DNA of 32,055 bases, taken from Bacilli bacterium (lineage in GTDB: Bacteria; Bacillota; Bacilli; Paenibacillales; NBRC-103111). The stretch lies in contig JAQBPR010000214.1 in NCBI GenBank assembly GCA_028287395.1, positions 1 through 32,055 on the forward strand. The letters run 5' to 3'. Both the position numbers and the translations under genes were made by a program. The notes under the pieces are model-generated. The model worked only from the letters and a program-made list of their open reading frames with translations, ran no database searches and was not told the origin of the DNA. This document shows, one piece after another, positions 15,402 through 25,700 of the stretch. The first letter of the stretch is position 1. The number at the start of each line of letters is the position of its first letter.

Positions 15402-17032
15402 AGGTTAGAATTGGGGCGAGATTGTTGGCGCTGGAACGAATAAAACCGGGCAAAGAATGCAGACATGGTTTTAGGTTGTCGTTTCTAGTTAGCCTTTTGG
15501 TAGGACTTTCTATTATATTGGCATTGGGAATTAGCATTTGGGCGGTTTATCAAACAGAACAGACCTCATTTAGGGAACGAACTTTAGAACTGAATAAAAT
15601 CAATTCACAACGCCTGGCTAATACGACAAGCTCGCTATTCCAATCCATGAGAGAAAGCTTGGTTTTAACTGCCGGGGCACTTGCCAAACATATCAAGGAT
15701 AACGAAGAAGTCCAATATCACTTGGACCTGTTAAAAGCGAGTACGAATAATTTTAACTCGACGATGTTTGTTGACCAGACGGGCACTGTTATCGCAACCT
15801 CGCCAAGCAGCTTAAACGTAACAGGAAAAAAATTAACCTCGAATGAGATTAAGCAAGCATTAAATAAAAGAGTTCCGCTTATTTCAGAGCCCTATAAAGC
15901 CATTACAGGTAATTATATTGTTTTAATAAGTCAGCCGATTTTTAATAAAAATGCCGAGTACATTGGCTTAACGGCTGGTACAATATATCTGGCGGAGAAA
16001 AATGTATTTAAAGAAATATTGGAGAAGGATAGCAAGGGTTTAAACGGCTCTTATTCTTATGTGGTCGATCATTCAGGTACTTTACTCTATCATCCGGACC
16101 CAACTCGTGTTGGTGAAAATATATCGTATAATGCTGTGGTAAAGTTGATTATGAGTAGTCAGGAAAGCGGGGGACTGGAATTTATTAATGCAAAGGGCGA
16201 AGGAATGCTATCAAGCTTTGTACTCGTTCCTGAAAGCGGATGGGGTGTTGTAACACAAACCCCTTCTGTTGAGACGCTAAATCTTACGCGGAAATCAATT
16301 CAAAAAATAATCATTTATGCGCTTCCTTTTGTAATTGTTTTGTTGTTATTAGCTTGGTGGATGTCTACTAAAATCGCGAATCCGCTGACACTGCTTGCTC
16401 GCTTTGCGCGAAATTTTTCCTCGGCAGTGCAGGAGAATGCGGTTTTTCCAGAAATAAAACATTGGAATTACGAAGCCAATGAGTTGAATAAGGCGATCGT
16501 AAGAGCGGTGAATGTATTGCAAGAAAGAGTCGAGCATTTTACGCTGGAATCCCAAACGGATGCATTGACAGGGTTAATGAATCGACGATCTATCGATAGC
16601 TATTTAGATATTTGGGTTGAACAGCAGGTCCCTTTTTCCATCATTTTACTTGATTTGGACTTTTTTAAAGAAGTAAATGACAGTCATGGCCATTTAATGG
16701 GCGATGAAGTGCTTAAATTCGTGGCAGGAGTTATGCTGAGCGAAGTGAGACCAGAGGATTTATGCTGTCGTTTTGGCGGAGAGGAATTTGTTCTTCTGCT
16801 GCCGCGGATTCATCTGGATATTGCCTATAAGGTAGCGGAACGAATTCGATTGCGAATGGAGCTGTCGTCCAACCCGATTGGCAGGCCGGTTACCTTATCA
16901 TTGGGAGTTGCTGCTTTTCCGGATTCAGCAGATACGTCGATACAGCTTTTTGAACGAGTCGATCAAGCACTTTATCGGGCTAAGCAAAAGGGTAGAAATC
17001 AAACGGCCATCTATGAGACGGATGTCGAATGA
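15398..17032 (+). CDS. Membrane diguanylate cyclase with Cache sensor and GGDEF domain
   Basis: Makes the second messenger c-di-GMP from two GTP. The 544-residue protein has a first transmembrane helix at about 27-50 (FLVSLLVGLSIILALGISIW), an extracytoplasmic double Cache domain to about 300 (TMFVDQTGTVIATS and YSYVVDHSGTLLYHP), a second helix (IIIYALPFVIVLLLLAWW), a HAMP-like linker and a C-terminal GGDEF domain. The active-site loop is GGEEF (460-464), preceded by TDALTGLMNRRS, LLDLDFFKEVND and HLMGDEVL. The product-inhibition site RPED (451-454) stands five residues before the active site, so feedback control is expected. The ATG overlaps the rluF stop (ATGA) without a clear ribosome site of its own, suggesting translational coupling. 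A terminator follows directly. The ligand is unknown. Confidence 0.93.
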   Translation: MKVRIGARLLALERIKPGKECRHGFRLSFLVSLLVGLSIILALGISIWAVYQTEQTSFRERTLELNKINSQRLANTTSSLFQSMRESLVLTAGALAKHIKDNEEVQYHLDLLKASTNNFNSTMFVDQTGTVIATSPSSLNVTGKKLTSNEIKQALNKRVPLISEPYKAITGNYIVLISQPIFNKNAEYIGLTAGTIYLAEKNVFKEILEKDSKGLNGSYSYVVDHSGTLLYHPDPTRVGENISYNAVVKLIMSSQESGGLEFINAKGEGMLSSFVLVPESGWGVVTQTPSVETLNLTRKSIQKIIIYALPFVIVLLLLAWWMSTKIANPLTLLARFARNFSSAVQENAVFPEIKHWNYEANELNKAIVRAVNVLQERVEHFTLESQTDALTGLMNRRSIDSYLDIWVEQQVPFSIILLDLDFFKEVNDSHGHLMGDEVLKFVAGVMLSEVRPEDLCCRFGGEEFVLLLPRIHLDIAYKVAERIRLRMELSSNPIGRPVTLSLGVAAFPDSADTSIQLFERVDQALYRAKQKGRNQTAIYETDVE

Positions 17033-17047
17033 AATGATTGTTTCATG

Positions 17048-17078
17048 AGAACCAGCACATCATGTGTTGGTTCTTTTT
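17048..17078 (+). terminator. Intrinsic terminator after the diguanylate cyclase gene
   Basis: A 12-bp stem (AGAACCAGCACA with TGTGTTGGTTCT, one G-T pair) with a 3-nt loop is followed by a T run ending at 17078. Confidence 0.85.
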
Positions 17079-17091
17079 GATATTTTTCAGT

Positions 17092-17120
17092 TTTATATGT
17101 AATGAAAACTAACATATAAA
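17092..17120. promoter_or_regulatory. Inverted repeat upstream of the ATP-grasp operon, candidate operator
   Basis: TTTATATGT (17092-17100) and ACATATAAA (17112-17120) form perfect 9-bp arms separated by 11 bp, about 40 bp upstream of the -35 box. The AT-rich setting raises the odds of chance. The spacing of arm centres (20 bp) would suit a dimeric regulator binding two turns apart. Confidence 0.35.
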
Positions 17121-17149
17121 TGAAATTATAAAAAATTTATGAATTTAAT

Positions 17150-17188
17150 GTAACTATTATTGACATATACATTACGCGTAACTATTAT
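17150..17188 (+). promoter_or_regulatory. Near-consensus promoter with direct repeats, ATP-grasp operon
   Basis: TTGACA (17160-17165), 17-bp spacer and TATTAT (17183-17188) make a strong sigma-A promoter 25 bp before the first start codon. The 11-mer GTAACTATTAT occurs twice, at 17150-17160 and 17178-17188, 28 bp apart, flanking the -35 box and overlapping the -10. Such repeats could be regulator sites. Confidence 0.75.
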
Positions 17189-17212
17189 GGAGATATGAGG
17201 GGGGAATGGTGA

Positions 17213-18667
17213 ATGTTGAATATACAAAAGCGGCATCAGTTAGAATATCATCATTCCAAAGGATTTGATGAAATGTTTGTTGCCTCAGGCCAAGTGCGTG
17301 ATCACTATAACGGAGTGCAGCAACGTTTATTGGGTATGAGTGTGGAGGAATTAAACGGCCGGAATGCGTCGATGCAGTCTCATTTGGTCAAGCAGGGCGT
17401 CACATTTACCTTATATAATGACCATCAGTCGGAACCGTCGGAACGATTAATTCCATTTGATATGATTCCGAGAATTGTATCGGGTAATGAATGGAGTGTT
17501 TTGGAGAAAGGCTTGAAGCAGAGAACGAAAGCATTGAATTTATTTTTATGGGATATATATCATAAGCAGAACATTCTTTATGACGGGATTGTCCCACGCA
17601 AAATGGTGGTTACCAATCGGTATTTTCGGCCGGAAATGATGGACATGAATATACCGCATGGCGTTTATACTCCACTCTCGGGAATCGACTTGATTCGTGA
17701 TGGCGTTGGGGATTTTTTTGTCTTAGAGGATAATTTGCGCACACCTTCGGGATTATCTTACCTATATAAAAACAGACAATTGACGATGCACTTGTTTCCG
17801 GAATTATATTTTGACTATCAGGTCCGTGATATTGATCGCGGTTTGAATGATTTGCTCTCCTGTCTGCGCAGCATAGCGCCTGGTTGTAAAAAAGTTCCTG
17901 TTGTCGCGCTGTTAACGCCCGGTTCAGGAAATTCGGCTTATTATGAACATACCTTTTTAGCGCAGGAAATGGGTATTTTACTCGTTGAAGGCAGAGATTT
18001 GGTGGTGATGGATCACAAGGTTTATATGCGCAGTATTACAGGGTTGCAGCAAATTGATGTCATCTATCGGCGATTGGATGATGATTTTCTTGATCCGCTT
18101 GCGTTTCGTGCGGACTCGATGCTTGGTGTTGCTGGGTTAATGAATGCCTATCGCATGGGGAACGTAGCCATTGCCAATGCGCCAGGAACTGGAGTGGCTG
18201 ATGATAAAGCGATTTATGCTTATGTACCTGAGATGATTCGTTATTATTTGAACGAAGAGCCCTTGTTGAACAATGTTCCGACTTACATTCTTAGTCGTGA
18301 AGCGGAACGGGAGTATGTGTTGGCGCATTTGGCAGAATTGGTTGTGAAGGAAACCTCGCTTTCAGGTGGATATGGTATGTTAATTGGCCCGTGTGCAAGT
18401 GAACAGGAAATAGCGGAATTTGCTGACAAAATCCGTCAAGATCCAGCGAATTACATTGCACAACCCACTATACAGCTTTCTACGGCGCCAACTTTTATTG
18501 ACGGACAGCTTCAGCCTCGCCATATTGATTTGAGGGCTTTTGTCACCTATGGCAGTGACATGCAGATTATCGCTGGAGGATTAACTCGCGTAGCGCTAAA
18601 AGAAGGGTCGCTAGTCGTCAATTCTTCACAGGGCGGCGGCAGTAAGGATACTTGGGTGCTGAGTTAA
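17213..18667 (+). CDS. Circularly permuted ATP-grasp protein (DUF404/DUF407 type)
   Basis: Predicted ATP-dependent carboxylate-amine/peptide ligase of unknown substrate. The 484-residue length and motifs fit the single-chain CP_ATPgrasp_1 family: DGVGDFFVLEDNLRTPSG, LLTPGSGNSAYYEHTFLAQE, VIYRRLDDDFLDPL, IANAPGTGVADDKAIYAYVP followed by IRYYLNEEP, and a C-terminal DLRAFVTYG with GGLTRVALKEGS. The ATG has GAGGGGGGA 7 nt upstream. It is the first gene of an operon with an alpha-E protein, a transglutaminase-like protein and a chemoreceptor-like protein. In many bacteria the first three occur together, sometimes with the Anbu peptidase, and have been proposed to make or process a peptide-like product. 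No Anbu gene is seen here. The protein has no signal peptide and is cytoplasmic. Confidence 0.9.
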   Translation: MLNIQKRHQLEYHHSKGFDEMFVASGQVRDHYNGVQQRLLGMSVEELNGRNASMQSHLVKQGVTFTLYNDHQSEPSERLIPFDMIPRIVSGNEWSVLEKGLKQRTKALNLFLWDIYHKQNILYDGIVPRKMVVTNRYFRPEMMDMNIPHGVYTPLSGIDLIRDGVGDFFVLEDNLRTPSGLSYLYKNRQLTMHLFPELYFDYQVRDIDRGLNDLLSCLRSIAPGCKKVPVVALLTPGSGNSAYYEHTFLAQEMGILLVEGRDLVVMDHKVYMRSITGLQQIDVIYRRLDDDFLDPLAFRADSMLGVAGLMNAYRMGNVAIANAPGTGVADDKAIYAYVPEMIRYYLNEEPLLNNVPTYILSREAEREYVLAHLAELVVKETSLSGGYGMLIGPCASEQEIAEFADKIRQDPANYIAQPTIQLSTAPTFIDGQLQPRHIDLRAFVTYGSDMQIIAGGLTRVALKEGSLVVNSSQGGGSKDTWVLS

Positions 18668-18700
18668 GGTTTACAGGGTGTGAAAAAGGAGGGATAGCCT

Positions 18701-19663
18701 ATGCTGACTCGAAAGGCGGAGACGTTGTTTTGGTTAGGAAGGTATATGGAACGAGTAGAAAATCACGCACGTTTAATTGATGTTAATTATCATATGAGGC
18801 ATGAATTGAAAGATGAGGGGATGCTTGTGTGGGAGCGGCTCATATCAGCGGTAGGGGATATCGATACGTTTGAACAACAAAACAAACGTGCTCTAGAAGC
18901 AGATGTGCTGCATTTTATGACGTTTGAACGCAAGCATAATAATTCGATTTATTCTTGTGTCAGTCAAGCGCGCGATAATGCTCGAACCATTAAAGAAAGT
19001 ATTCCGGGTGAATCATGGGATATTATCAATGCCTTTTATATTTGGTTGAAGGAACAATCCATTTCTTCCATAAAAGCTCTCTCTCCTTATGTTTTTTATC
19101 AAAAAATTAAAGAAGGGGTCGCTTTATTTCATGGCAGCCTAGAATCGACGATGCTCCGCAGCAACGAGTGGCATTTTATCCAATTAGGCAAATACATGGA
19201 GCGAGCGGAGAATACGGTGCGTATTCTGCAAGTGATTTATCGAAGCTATATGCTGGATGAATCAAAATTTACTGACCATGACAATTATCAAAGGATGATT
19301 GCCGTTTTGAAGTCGGTTGGTGCCTATGAGGCTTTTCGTAAAACCGGCTCTACAGAAATTCATATGGAGAAAATCATCCAATTTCTGATGTTGAATCTAG
19401 CGTTTCCGCGTTCAGTTAATTTTTCTTTAGTCTCGATCGAAGAGCATTTAAAAAATATTCGACGTGATTTGGAATATACTGTACTCTCGGACAAAGCGAT
19501 TCGTTTTGCTGGGAAAACGAGAGCGAATCTAGCCTATCTGGAGTGGGAGGAACTGGAGCAGGATGGACTGCAAGAATTGCTCGGCGGGATATCAACTTCC
19601 TGCAACCAACTCGCTGCTGTCATCTCGAAGACCTTTTTTCGTAAAGGGGTCGTGGGAGCATGA
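18701..19663 (+). CDS. Alpha-E domain protein
   Basis: All-helical cytoplasmic protein of 320 residues, the usual size for the alpha-E (DUF403) family. It opens with the family hallmark RKAETLFWLGRYMERVENHA, and a second similar motif, LGKYMERAENTVRILQVIYR, appears at about residue 165. SQARDNARTIKESIP and a C-terminal segment around NIRRDLEYTVLSDKAI are also present. The biochemical role is unknown, but alpha-E genes almost always sit beside a circularly permuted ATP-grasp and a transglutaminase, as here. AAGGAGGG lies 7 nt before the ATG, and the stop overlaps the next start (ATGA), indicating tight co-expression. Confidence 0.92.
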   Translation: MLTRKAETLFWLGRYMERVENHARLIDVNYHMRHELKDEGMLVWERLISAVGDIDTFEQQNKRALEADVLHFMTFERKHNNSIYSCVSQARDNARTIKESIPGESWDIINAFYIWLKEQSISSIKALSPYVFYQKIKEGVALFHGSLESTMLRSNEWHFIQLGKYMERAENTVRILQVIYRSYMLDESKFTDHDNYQRMIAVLKSVGAYEAFRKTGSTEIHMEKIIQFLMLNLAFPRSVNFSLVSIEEHLKNIRRDLEYTVLSDKAIRFAGKTRANLAYLEWEELEQDGLQELLGGISTSCNQLAAVISKTFFRKGVVGA

Positions 19664-20520
19664 AATTAGAAATTTCGCATTTAACACGCTACCATTACGA
19701 GGCCCCGGCGATGGAGAGTGTCAATGAAATTCGTTTGACACCCAGCACAAACTATCGGCAATCTTGTTACCAGCATACGATTATGGTTGACCCTAATGTG
19801 TCCTTGTTTTCTTATAATGATTTTTTTGGTAATAGAGTACATTCTTTTTCAGTAGCCTCGCCGCATGGAGAATTAGTCATCCAGACCCATTCGATTGTCG
19901 TTACGGATGAGCAAGAAATAAAGCGGGATCAAGAGTTAAGTCTGCAGCAGCAGCTTGATTTGTTGAGAGATGATAAATTTATTAATCAGTATGCTGAATA
20001 TTTGATGGATACGAAATATACAGCGATTGATCTTAATAGTGTGAAACAGTTTACGGGCGTTTCGACCGAAGGTATCGAACAACAATTGAAGCAGGTGTCT
20101 GAAGCGATTTATACGCATTTTGAGTATGATCCATACGCAACGCATGTCAAATCGACATTGGTCGAAACCTTGAAGATGCGTCGTGGCGTATGTCAGGATT
20201 TTGCTCACTTGATGATTGCCATTTGCAAAAGCATCCAGATTCCAGCGCGTTATGTGAGCGGATATCATTTTGTCGGTGATCTGCAAGGGGGTCATGCGGA
20301 TTATGTGCAGGCATCGCACGCTTGGGTAGAAGCCTTTGTGCCAGGTATTGGCTGGAGGGGGTTTGACCCCACCAATAACGGAGATATCAACTGGCGTTAT
20401 GTGAAGCTGTGTCATGGGAGGGATTACGAGGATATTGTACCGGTGAAAGGGATCTATCGCGGGTCGGAGCGGCAGCAGCTGGAAGTCGTTGTTGATGTGA
20501 AAAGAATGGACTTTGAATAG
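19660..20520 (+). CDS. Transglutaminase-like cysteine protein (bacterial N-domain type)
   Basis: Cytoplasmic protein of 286 residues without a signal peptide. The N-terminal beta-rich domain ([21 protein letters not shown]) matches the bacterial transglutaminase-like N-region. The papain-like core carries the full triad: Cys178 in [11 protein letters not shown], His220 in [15 protein letters not shown] and Asp236 in GFDPTNN. Members of this family act as proteases, amidases or acyl-transferases on peptide substrates. Here it overlaps the alpha-E gene by 4 bp and follows the ATP-grasp gene, so it probably trims or transfers the product of that ligase. Whether it cuts or joins bonds cannot be decided from sequence. 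Confidence 0.92.
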   Translation: MKLEISHLTRYHYEAPAMESVNEIRLTPSTNYRQSCYQHTIMVDPNVSLFSYNDFFGNRVHSFSVASPHGELVIQTHSIVVTDEQEIKRDQELSLQQQLDLLRDDKFINQYAEYLMDTKYTAIDLNSVKQFTGVSTEGIEQQLKQVSEAIYTHFEYDPYATHVKSTLVETLKMRRGVCQDFAHLMIAICKSIQIPARYVSGYHFVGDLQGGHADYVQASHAWVEAFVPGIGWRGFDPTNNGDINWRYVKLCHGRDYEDIVPVKGIYRGSERQQLEVVVDVKRMDFE

Positions 20521-20542
20521 TAGACATAAGGGGAGTGCTGGC

Positions 20543-22729
20543 ATGTTCGACTGGTTGGGGTTTAAAAAAGGGCTTCCTTTGTGGTGGTCGTATCGATTAA
20601 ACCGCGGCTTGAAAGCGGATGTAGAGGATATTTTCGAGGGCATTGCGCAGACGCGGATGCAATTATTAAATGGCTGGGTAGAGGAATATTGGTCTCATTT
20701 GAGCCGGTTGCGAGAGCAAATACAAGATCATTCCATTATGGAAGCTTCATTAGAACGCATGTTTAGTGCATCGCATAAACGCGGCGGCGATTTTTCGGAA
20801 ATTTATTTACTGGATGAGAATCGTAAAGTAACGTACTCCACTTACGGGAAGCATGCAGGGACTATTTATCGAAATGAAGCAGCGATTTGGCAAGGTGTGA
20901 AAGCCACATTTGAAGGATCACCTTGTCTGTTTGGCCCCTATTCCGATTTGCTGACGTTAGAGATTGGTCCAAGCTCCTCCAAATTCCATGATAAAATGAC
21001 GCTGCTGTTTATTTTGCCGATTATGGAAAATAAGGTTTGGAAGGGTGCGATCTGTGGACGTGTGCCGAATGATGTGTTAGGCGATCTAATTCAGAGAGAG
21101 TCGGGTCACGTTTATCCGGATTCAGGTGACAATTATATCTTTATGGCTAAACCGAGTTTGAATTCGGGGATATTACCCGGTACGGCACTATCTCGCAGCC
21201 GCTTTGAGGACTTGGCATTCACACATGGAGAGAATTTAAAAGAAGGTGTCCGAACGGACTGGGGTACGGTTTCCGTGAAGGACCATACGGAGTTGGAGCT
21301 TATTTTTACCGATCCGGCAACAGGACAGCTGCATCCGGGAGTTGCGAATACCATAGCGAACGGGAATAATTTATTCGTAGCTTTTCCGGGATACTCTGAT
21401 TATCGTCATATTCCGGTGATCGGCAAAGGGGTTACATTTCAGCTTCCGCACTGTCCTGATGTCTGGGGGATGATGTGTGAGGGCGATTTAGAAGAGGTAT
21501 ATCGGATGCGCAGCATTCAGTGGAAATTAGTTAATATGCAATCCTGGCTAGTTTTCGGCTTTTTGCTGGTAAGTACAATTATGGTAATAACTTTGCTAAA
21601 TAAACCTGGCACTCTTGCTGCCGCTGCTTTTGTGGGAGGGGGTAATTTACTTTTTGGCTTTTTGAGTGTTTATTTACTGAATCGAAAAGGTGCTAAACCT
21701 GTTGTGCAAAATTTGTTGAAAATCAATGAATTTATTCGCTTAAATGCTGAGGGCGAAGGTGACTTAACCAAACGTTTAATGCATGAGCAATTTGCAAACG
21801 ATGAAACACGTGATTTAGCCAAATGGATCAACAACATGATTGATTCATTGGAAGGCATCATGCTTCGCGTTAAACAAGGTACTGAAGATGTACAAGCCAG
21901 TCAGCATTTATTGAACGAATCGACCTCTTCAACAGAAGGCTCTACGCAACGTGTCAATGACAAAATTAAAGATATGCTCCGAGGTATCCGTCGTCAATTG
22001 AAGGATATCGACATCGCTAAAGATGTCGCGAATGAAATGAGCGGAACATTAAAGAACTTAGAAGAGAAAGCTTCCGAGCAAATTGCAGTAGCGCAGGGTG
22101 AAGTGCAGCGAATTGGTGAAAAAATGCACCATATTCGCGAGAAGGTATCCGAAACCAATGTGACGATTCGCTCATTTATGGATACAACGCAGGAAATCAC
22201 AGAAGCGCTGCAAGTGATTGAAGAAATTTCCGCACAAACCAATTTGTTGTCGCTTAATGCTTCGATTGAGGCGGCTCGTGTGGGTGAGCATGGCAGAGGA
22301 TTTGCTGTGGTTGCAGGTGAAATCCGCAAGCTGGCTGAAATGACAAAAAAGTCGACGATGCAGATCAATGAAACGATTCGACACATACATTCCAACGCAA
22401 CCCAAGCGATCCTATCCATGGAGCAAGGGAACAAGGTGGTAGAAGAAGGGGCGCAAATCGTGGCGGCCGCAACAGAAATTCTAAACGAAGCGGGCGAACA
22501 GGATTTATTGAAAAACCAAGTGGTGGATGAAGTTGTAGGTTTAATGGAGAAGGTGGCGGCAGTAAGTATTGAGAATCGCAAAATATCAAATGAAGTGGAA
22601 GGGACAATGCAGGAGTTGATTAGCGATATGGTGCATTCACGCCATACAGCGAATCATGTGGAGGCAATCACGGATTCCTTGCAGATGTTAGTAAATCAGT
22701 TTCAGTTAACCGAAGAACGCAAAAGATAA
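20543..22729 (+). CDS. Methyl-accepting chemotaxis-type transducer with N-terminal sensor lacking an export helix
   Basis: Signal transducer of 728 residues. ATG 20543 has AAGGGGAG 7 nt upstream; GTG 20513 lies inside the transglutaminase gene. Residues 1-330 form a soluble region with PDC/Cache-like stretches ([51 protein letters not shown]), but no transmembrane helix precedes it. Two helices follow (about 335-353 and 360-381), then HAMP and a chemoreceptor signalling domain whose tip reads [20 protein letters not shown] with [14 protein letters not shown] (about 560-600). This predicts a cytoplasmic sensor on a membrane hairpin. It starts 22 bp after the transglutaminase gene and ends at a terminator, so it belongs to the ATP-grasp operon. 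It may couple to CheA/CheW or to a different output. No CheB/CheR or CheW gene is nearby. Confidence 0.9.
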   Translation: MFDWLGFKKGLPLWWSYRLNRGLKADVEDIFEGIAQTRMQLLNGWVEEYWSHLSRLREQIQDHSIMEASLERMFSASHKRGGDFSEIYLLDENRKVTYSTYGKHAGTIYRNEAAIWQGVKATFEGSPCLFGPYSDLLTLEIGPSSSKFHDKMTLLFILPIMENKVWKGAICGRVPNDVLGDLIQRESGHVYPDSGDNYIFMAKPSLNSGILPGTALSRSRFEDLAFTHGENLKEGVRTDWGTVSVKDHTELELIFTDPATGQLHPGVANTIANGNNLFVAFPGYSDYRHIPVIGKGVTFQLPHCPDVWGMMCEGDLEEVYRMRSIQWKLVNMQSWLVFGFLLVSTIMVITLLNKPGTLAAAAFVGGGNLLFGFLSVYLLNRKGAKPVVQNLLKINEFIRLNAEGEGDLTKRLMHEQFANDETRDLAKWINNMIDSLEGIMLRVKQGTEDVQASQHLLNESTSSTEGSTQRVNDKIKDMLRGIRRQLKDIDIAKDVANEMSGTLKNLEEKASEQIAVAQGEVQRIGEKMHHIREKVSETNVTIRSFMDTTQEITEALQVIEEISAQTNLLSLNASIEAARVGEHGRGFAVVAGEIRKLAEMTKKSTMQINETIRHIHSNATQAILSMEQGNKVVEEGAQIVAAATEILNEAGEQDLLKNQVVDEVVGLMEKVAAVSIENRKISNEVEGTMQELISDMVHSRHTANHVEAITDSLQMLVNQFQLTEERKR

Positions 22730-22773
22730 AAAACGATCCCAAAGTCTGCATATGACTTTGGGATCGTTTTTTT
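22728..22773. terminator. Bidirectional intrinsic terminator
   Basis: A stem of about 16 bp or more (AAACGATCCCAAAGTC with GACTTTGGGATCGTTT) around a 7-nt loop has an A run on its left and a T run on its right. It can end both the ATP-grasp operon from the left and the RND gene from the right. Confidence 0.92.
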
Positions 22774-22787
22774 GTTAGAGTGCTTAT

Positions 22788-25700
22788 TTAAGCAACTTGC
22801 TGTGTCGTCTGTAATTGTTTAGCCGAGCGTTTATCTCTTGTGACTAGGCTGAAGAGAACGGGTACGATAATTAAAGTAAGCAGGGTAGAGGTGCTCAATC
22901 CACCTATAACTACTACTGCAAGAGCGCGGGAAATTAATCCGCCATCTGTCGAAATGGCAAGTGGCAGCAGAGCGCCGATTGTTGCAATGGCTGTCATCAA
23001 AATGGGGCGAATGCGTGTGGCGCCGGCTTCCAGCAGAGCCTGATTTTTCAGCATGCCATTTTTGATATTGGTTTTGACGCGATCTAACAGGACGATCGCA
23101 TTGGTGACCACGATCCCGCAAAGCATGAGGACACCGATTAAAGCAGGCATTCCAATGGGTTCGTGAACGGTGAACAAACCGAGCAGTGCTCCAATCAGTG
23201 AAAATGGAATGGCTACCAAAATGACCAACGGAAGCTTCCAATCGCTGAAGGCGATTAACATGACCATGTAGACGAGGAAAATACTAATTAAGAGCGCAAT
23301 TCCCATATTAATGAAACCATTGTTTAATTCTTTGGAAGCGCCTTGAGAGTTCCATGTCACGCCATCGGGAAGCTTTAACTCTTTAATTTTCTTTTCAGCT
23401 GCGCTCGTTACCTTTCCGGTGTTGTTGTCCGTAATGGTTCCATTTACATTCAAATATTCCGCTTGATCCAAACGTGAAATATTGGTTGGATTTTTGACGA
23501 TTTGCACAGTTCCGATATCTTGCAGCGCAACCTGGCTACCCATTGGCGTAGCGATTTTTTGATCTTTTAACGTCTCTATTGTAGCGTTGGGTTCGATTTT
23601 CATTGAAAGCACAATATCGGTTGTTGTACCATCGATAGGTGATTTAGTAATGGTTGTTCCATCGACCATGCTGTGAAGGCTCATGGCTACCGTTGCAGGT
23701 GTTAATCCGTTTGCAGCTAATTTCTGATTATTGAAATCAATGGAGATTTCTGGTTTCTCTCCTTCTGCGGAGCTGCGTACTTCCGTAAGGTTAGGTACAT
23801 CCCTCAAGCTTGCAGTTATTTGCTCAGCTGCCTGTTTGATCGTGTCTACATTAGGTCCGTTGATAACGAGTTGGAACTCGGAGCCGACATTCACCCCTCC
23901 GCTTATACCGACTAAAGTAATATCGCGGGCGTCTGTAACATGCTTAAATTGCTCGCGGAGCTGCTTTGCTAATGCAGTTGTATCTGCAGCAGCGTCTTTA
24001 ATGGAAAAATTGACATAGGCTCTTTCGTTGCCAATAGAAGCGGTGATGAGTTCAACCTCGGGATGCTCCTTTAATAGTTGTTCTACTTTAGCGGAGACTT
24101 TTTCGGTTTTTGTCACTACGGTCCCGATCGGCATGCTGATATTTACATTGAATTTAAGCGTCTTTTCAGCTGGGAGAAAGTTAAAGCCTAGACCTGGCGC
24201 GATTAATCCTATGGTTGAAACAAGAAGGATGACGGCTAATGTCAATGTGAGCCAACGGTGTCTTAATGCGCCGCCTAAAGCACGGCGATATACGCGCTGC
24301 AGTCCGTTCTCCCTTGGCTCAGTGTGCTTTAAACGAAGCAAGAAAAGCCGAGACATGAGCGGCACAACGGTTACAGCTACGAGTAAGGAAAATAATAATG
24401 ATATGACAATCGTCCAAGCCAAGGGTACGAAAAACTTACCTACAATACCTGGGACAAATGCAAGCGGCAAGAATACAGCTACTGTTGTAATGGTTGAAGA
24501 GGTTATCGCAGTGGAAACTTCACGAGTGGCCGTTTCCACTAATACACCATCTCTCGTTTCTGCAGAACGGACGCGACGGAAAACATTCTCAATGACTACA
24601 ATCGAATCATCGACAACGCGTCCAATCGCCACAGCGATTCCGGCTAGTGTCATCATATTTAAGGTATAGCCTAGCTTGTTAAGCACAATAACAGAAGCCA
24701 ACATAGAAAGCGGAATTGAAATAACGGCGATTAGAGTGGAGCGTAAGTTGCGTAAAAACAAAAGGGTTACAAAAACAGCCATGATGGCACCTAATATAAC
24801 TTCACGCAGCATACCATAAACGGATTTTTCAATTTCGGTGGAGCGATCAAGCAGCACTGCTGTTTTAATCCCGGCGGGAAGCTTGGCTTCCGCAACTTTT
24901 TCTTTGGCGGCTTTGGCAATTTTTACAGCATCTTCACCGCCTTTTGGGGCAACGGAAAGAGTAACGGCAGGTTCTCCGTTAATCCGTGTAATTCCTTGAT
25001 CATTGGTGTCGTATGCAATGTCAGCTACATCTGAAAGCTTTAATGTTTTGGGTTGATTATTAACCAATGCCATTAAAGGTATATTCTTTACGCCATCTAT
25101 GGTTTGCAGCGTATTATTCACACGAATGGGCAGCGTTTGATCCGTGGTTTTCAGATCGCCAATCGGAATAGAAAGATTGTTGGCTAGGATCAATTGTCTG
25201 ATCTGGTCCAACGTAAGATTGTTTGCTTTCAATGCGTTGGGAAGAAGGCGAATAAGAACTTGTTTGGTATGAATACCTTGAATATTAATAGCATCAATGC
25301 CTTGGATGGCGCGAATGGAAGGCTTTAAAGTTTCCTCGACAACCTTTTGAACGGTTTCCTGTGTGCCGCCATAAACGGCCACAGTATATATGCCAGGATC
25401 CTCGACTTGTTCTTTCATGAATTGCGGAGCTTGTGCGGTTTCGGGCAGTTTGAATTTAGAGACTGCATCTCGCGCAGCTTTTTCCGCTTCATCCATTTTC
25501 GTAGTCATCGAAAAAGCTAATGTAGCATTAAAGCTGCTTGGGTTTGCTCCAGTATAGAGATTAACTACTCCTTTAATATTGCTTAATTGCGCTTCTAAGG
25601 GATAACCAATATCCTGCATAACCTGCTCAGGCGAAGCGCCGGGATAGTTAATGGAAATGTGAAAATAAGGAATGTCCACCTGCGGATATTTCTCCATTTT

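Noticed and set aside
22172..24669. Several ORFs of 60-213 codons opposite the chemoreceptor and RND genes
   Set aside because: They are shadows of real coding frames without ribosome sites or domains.
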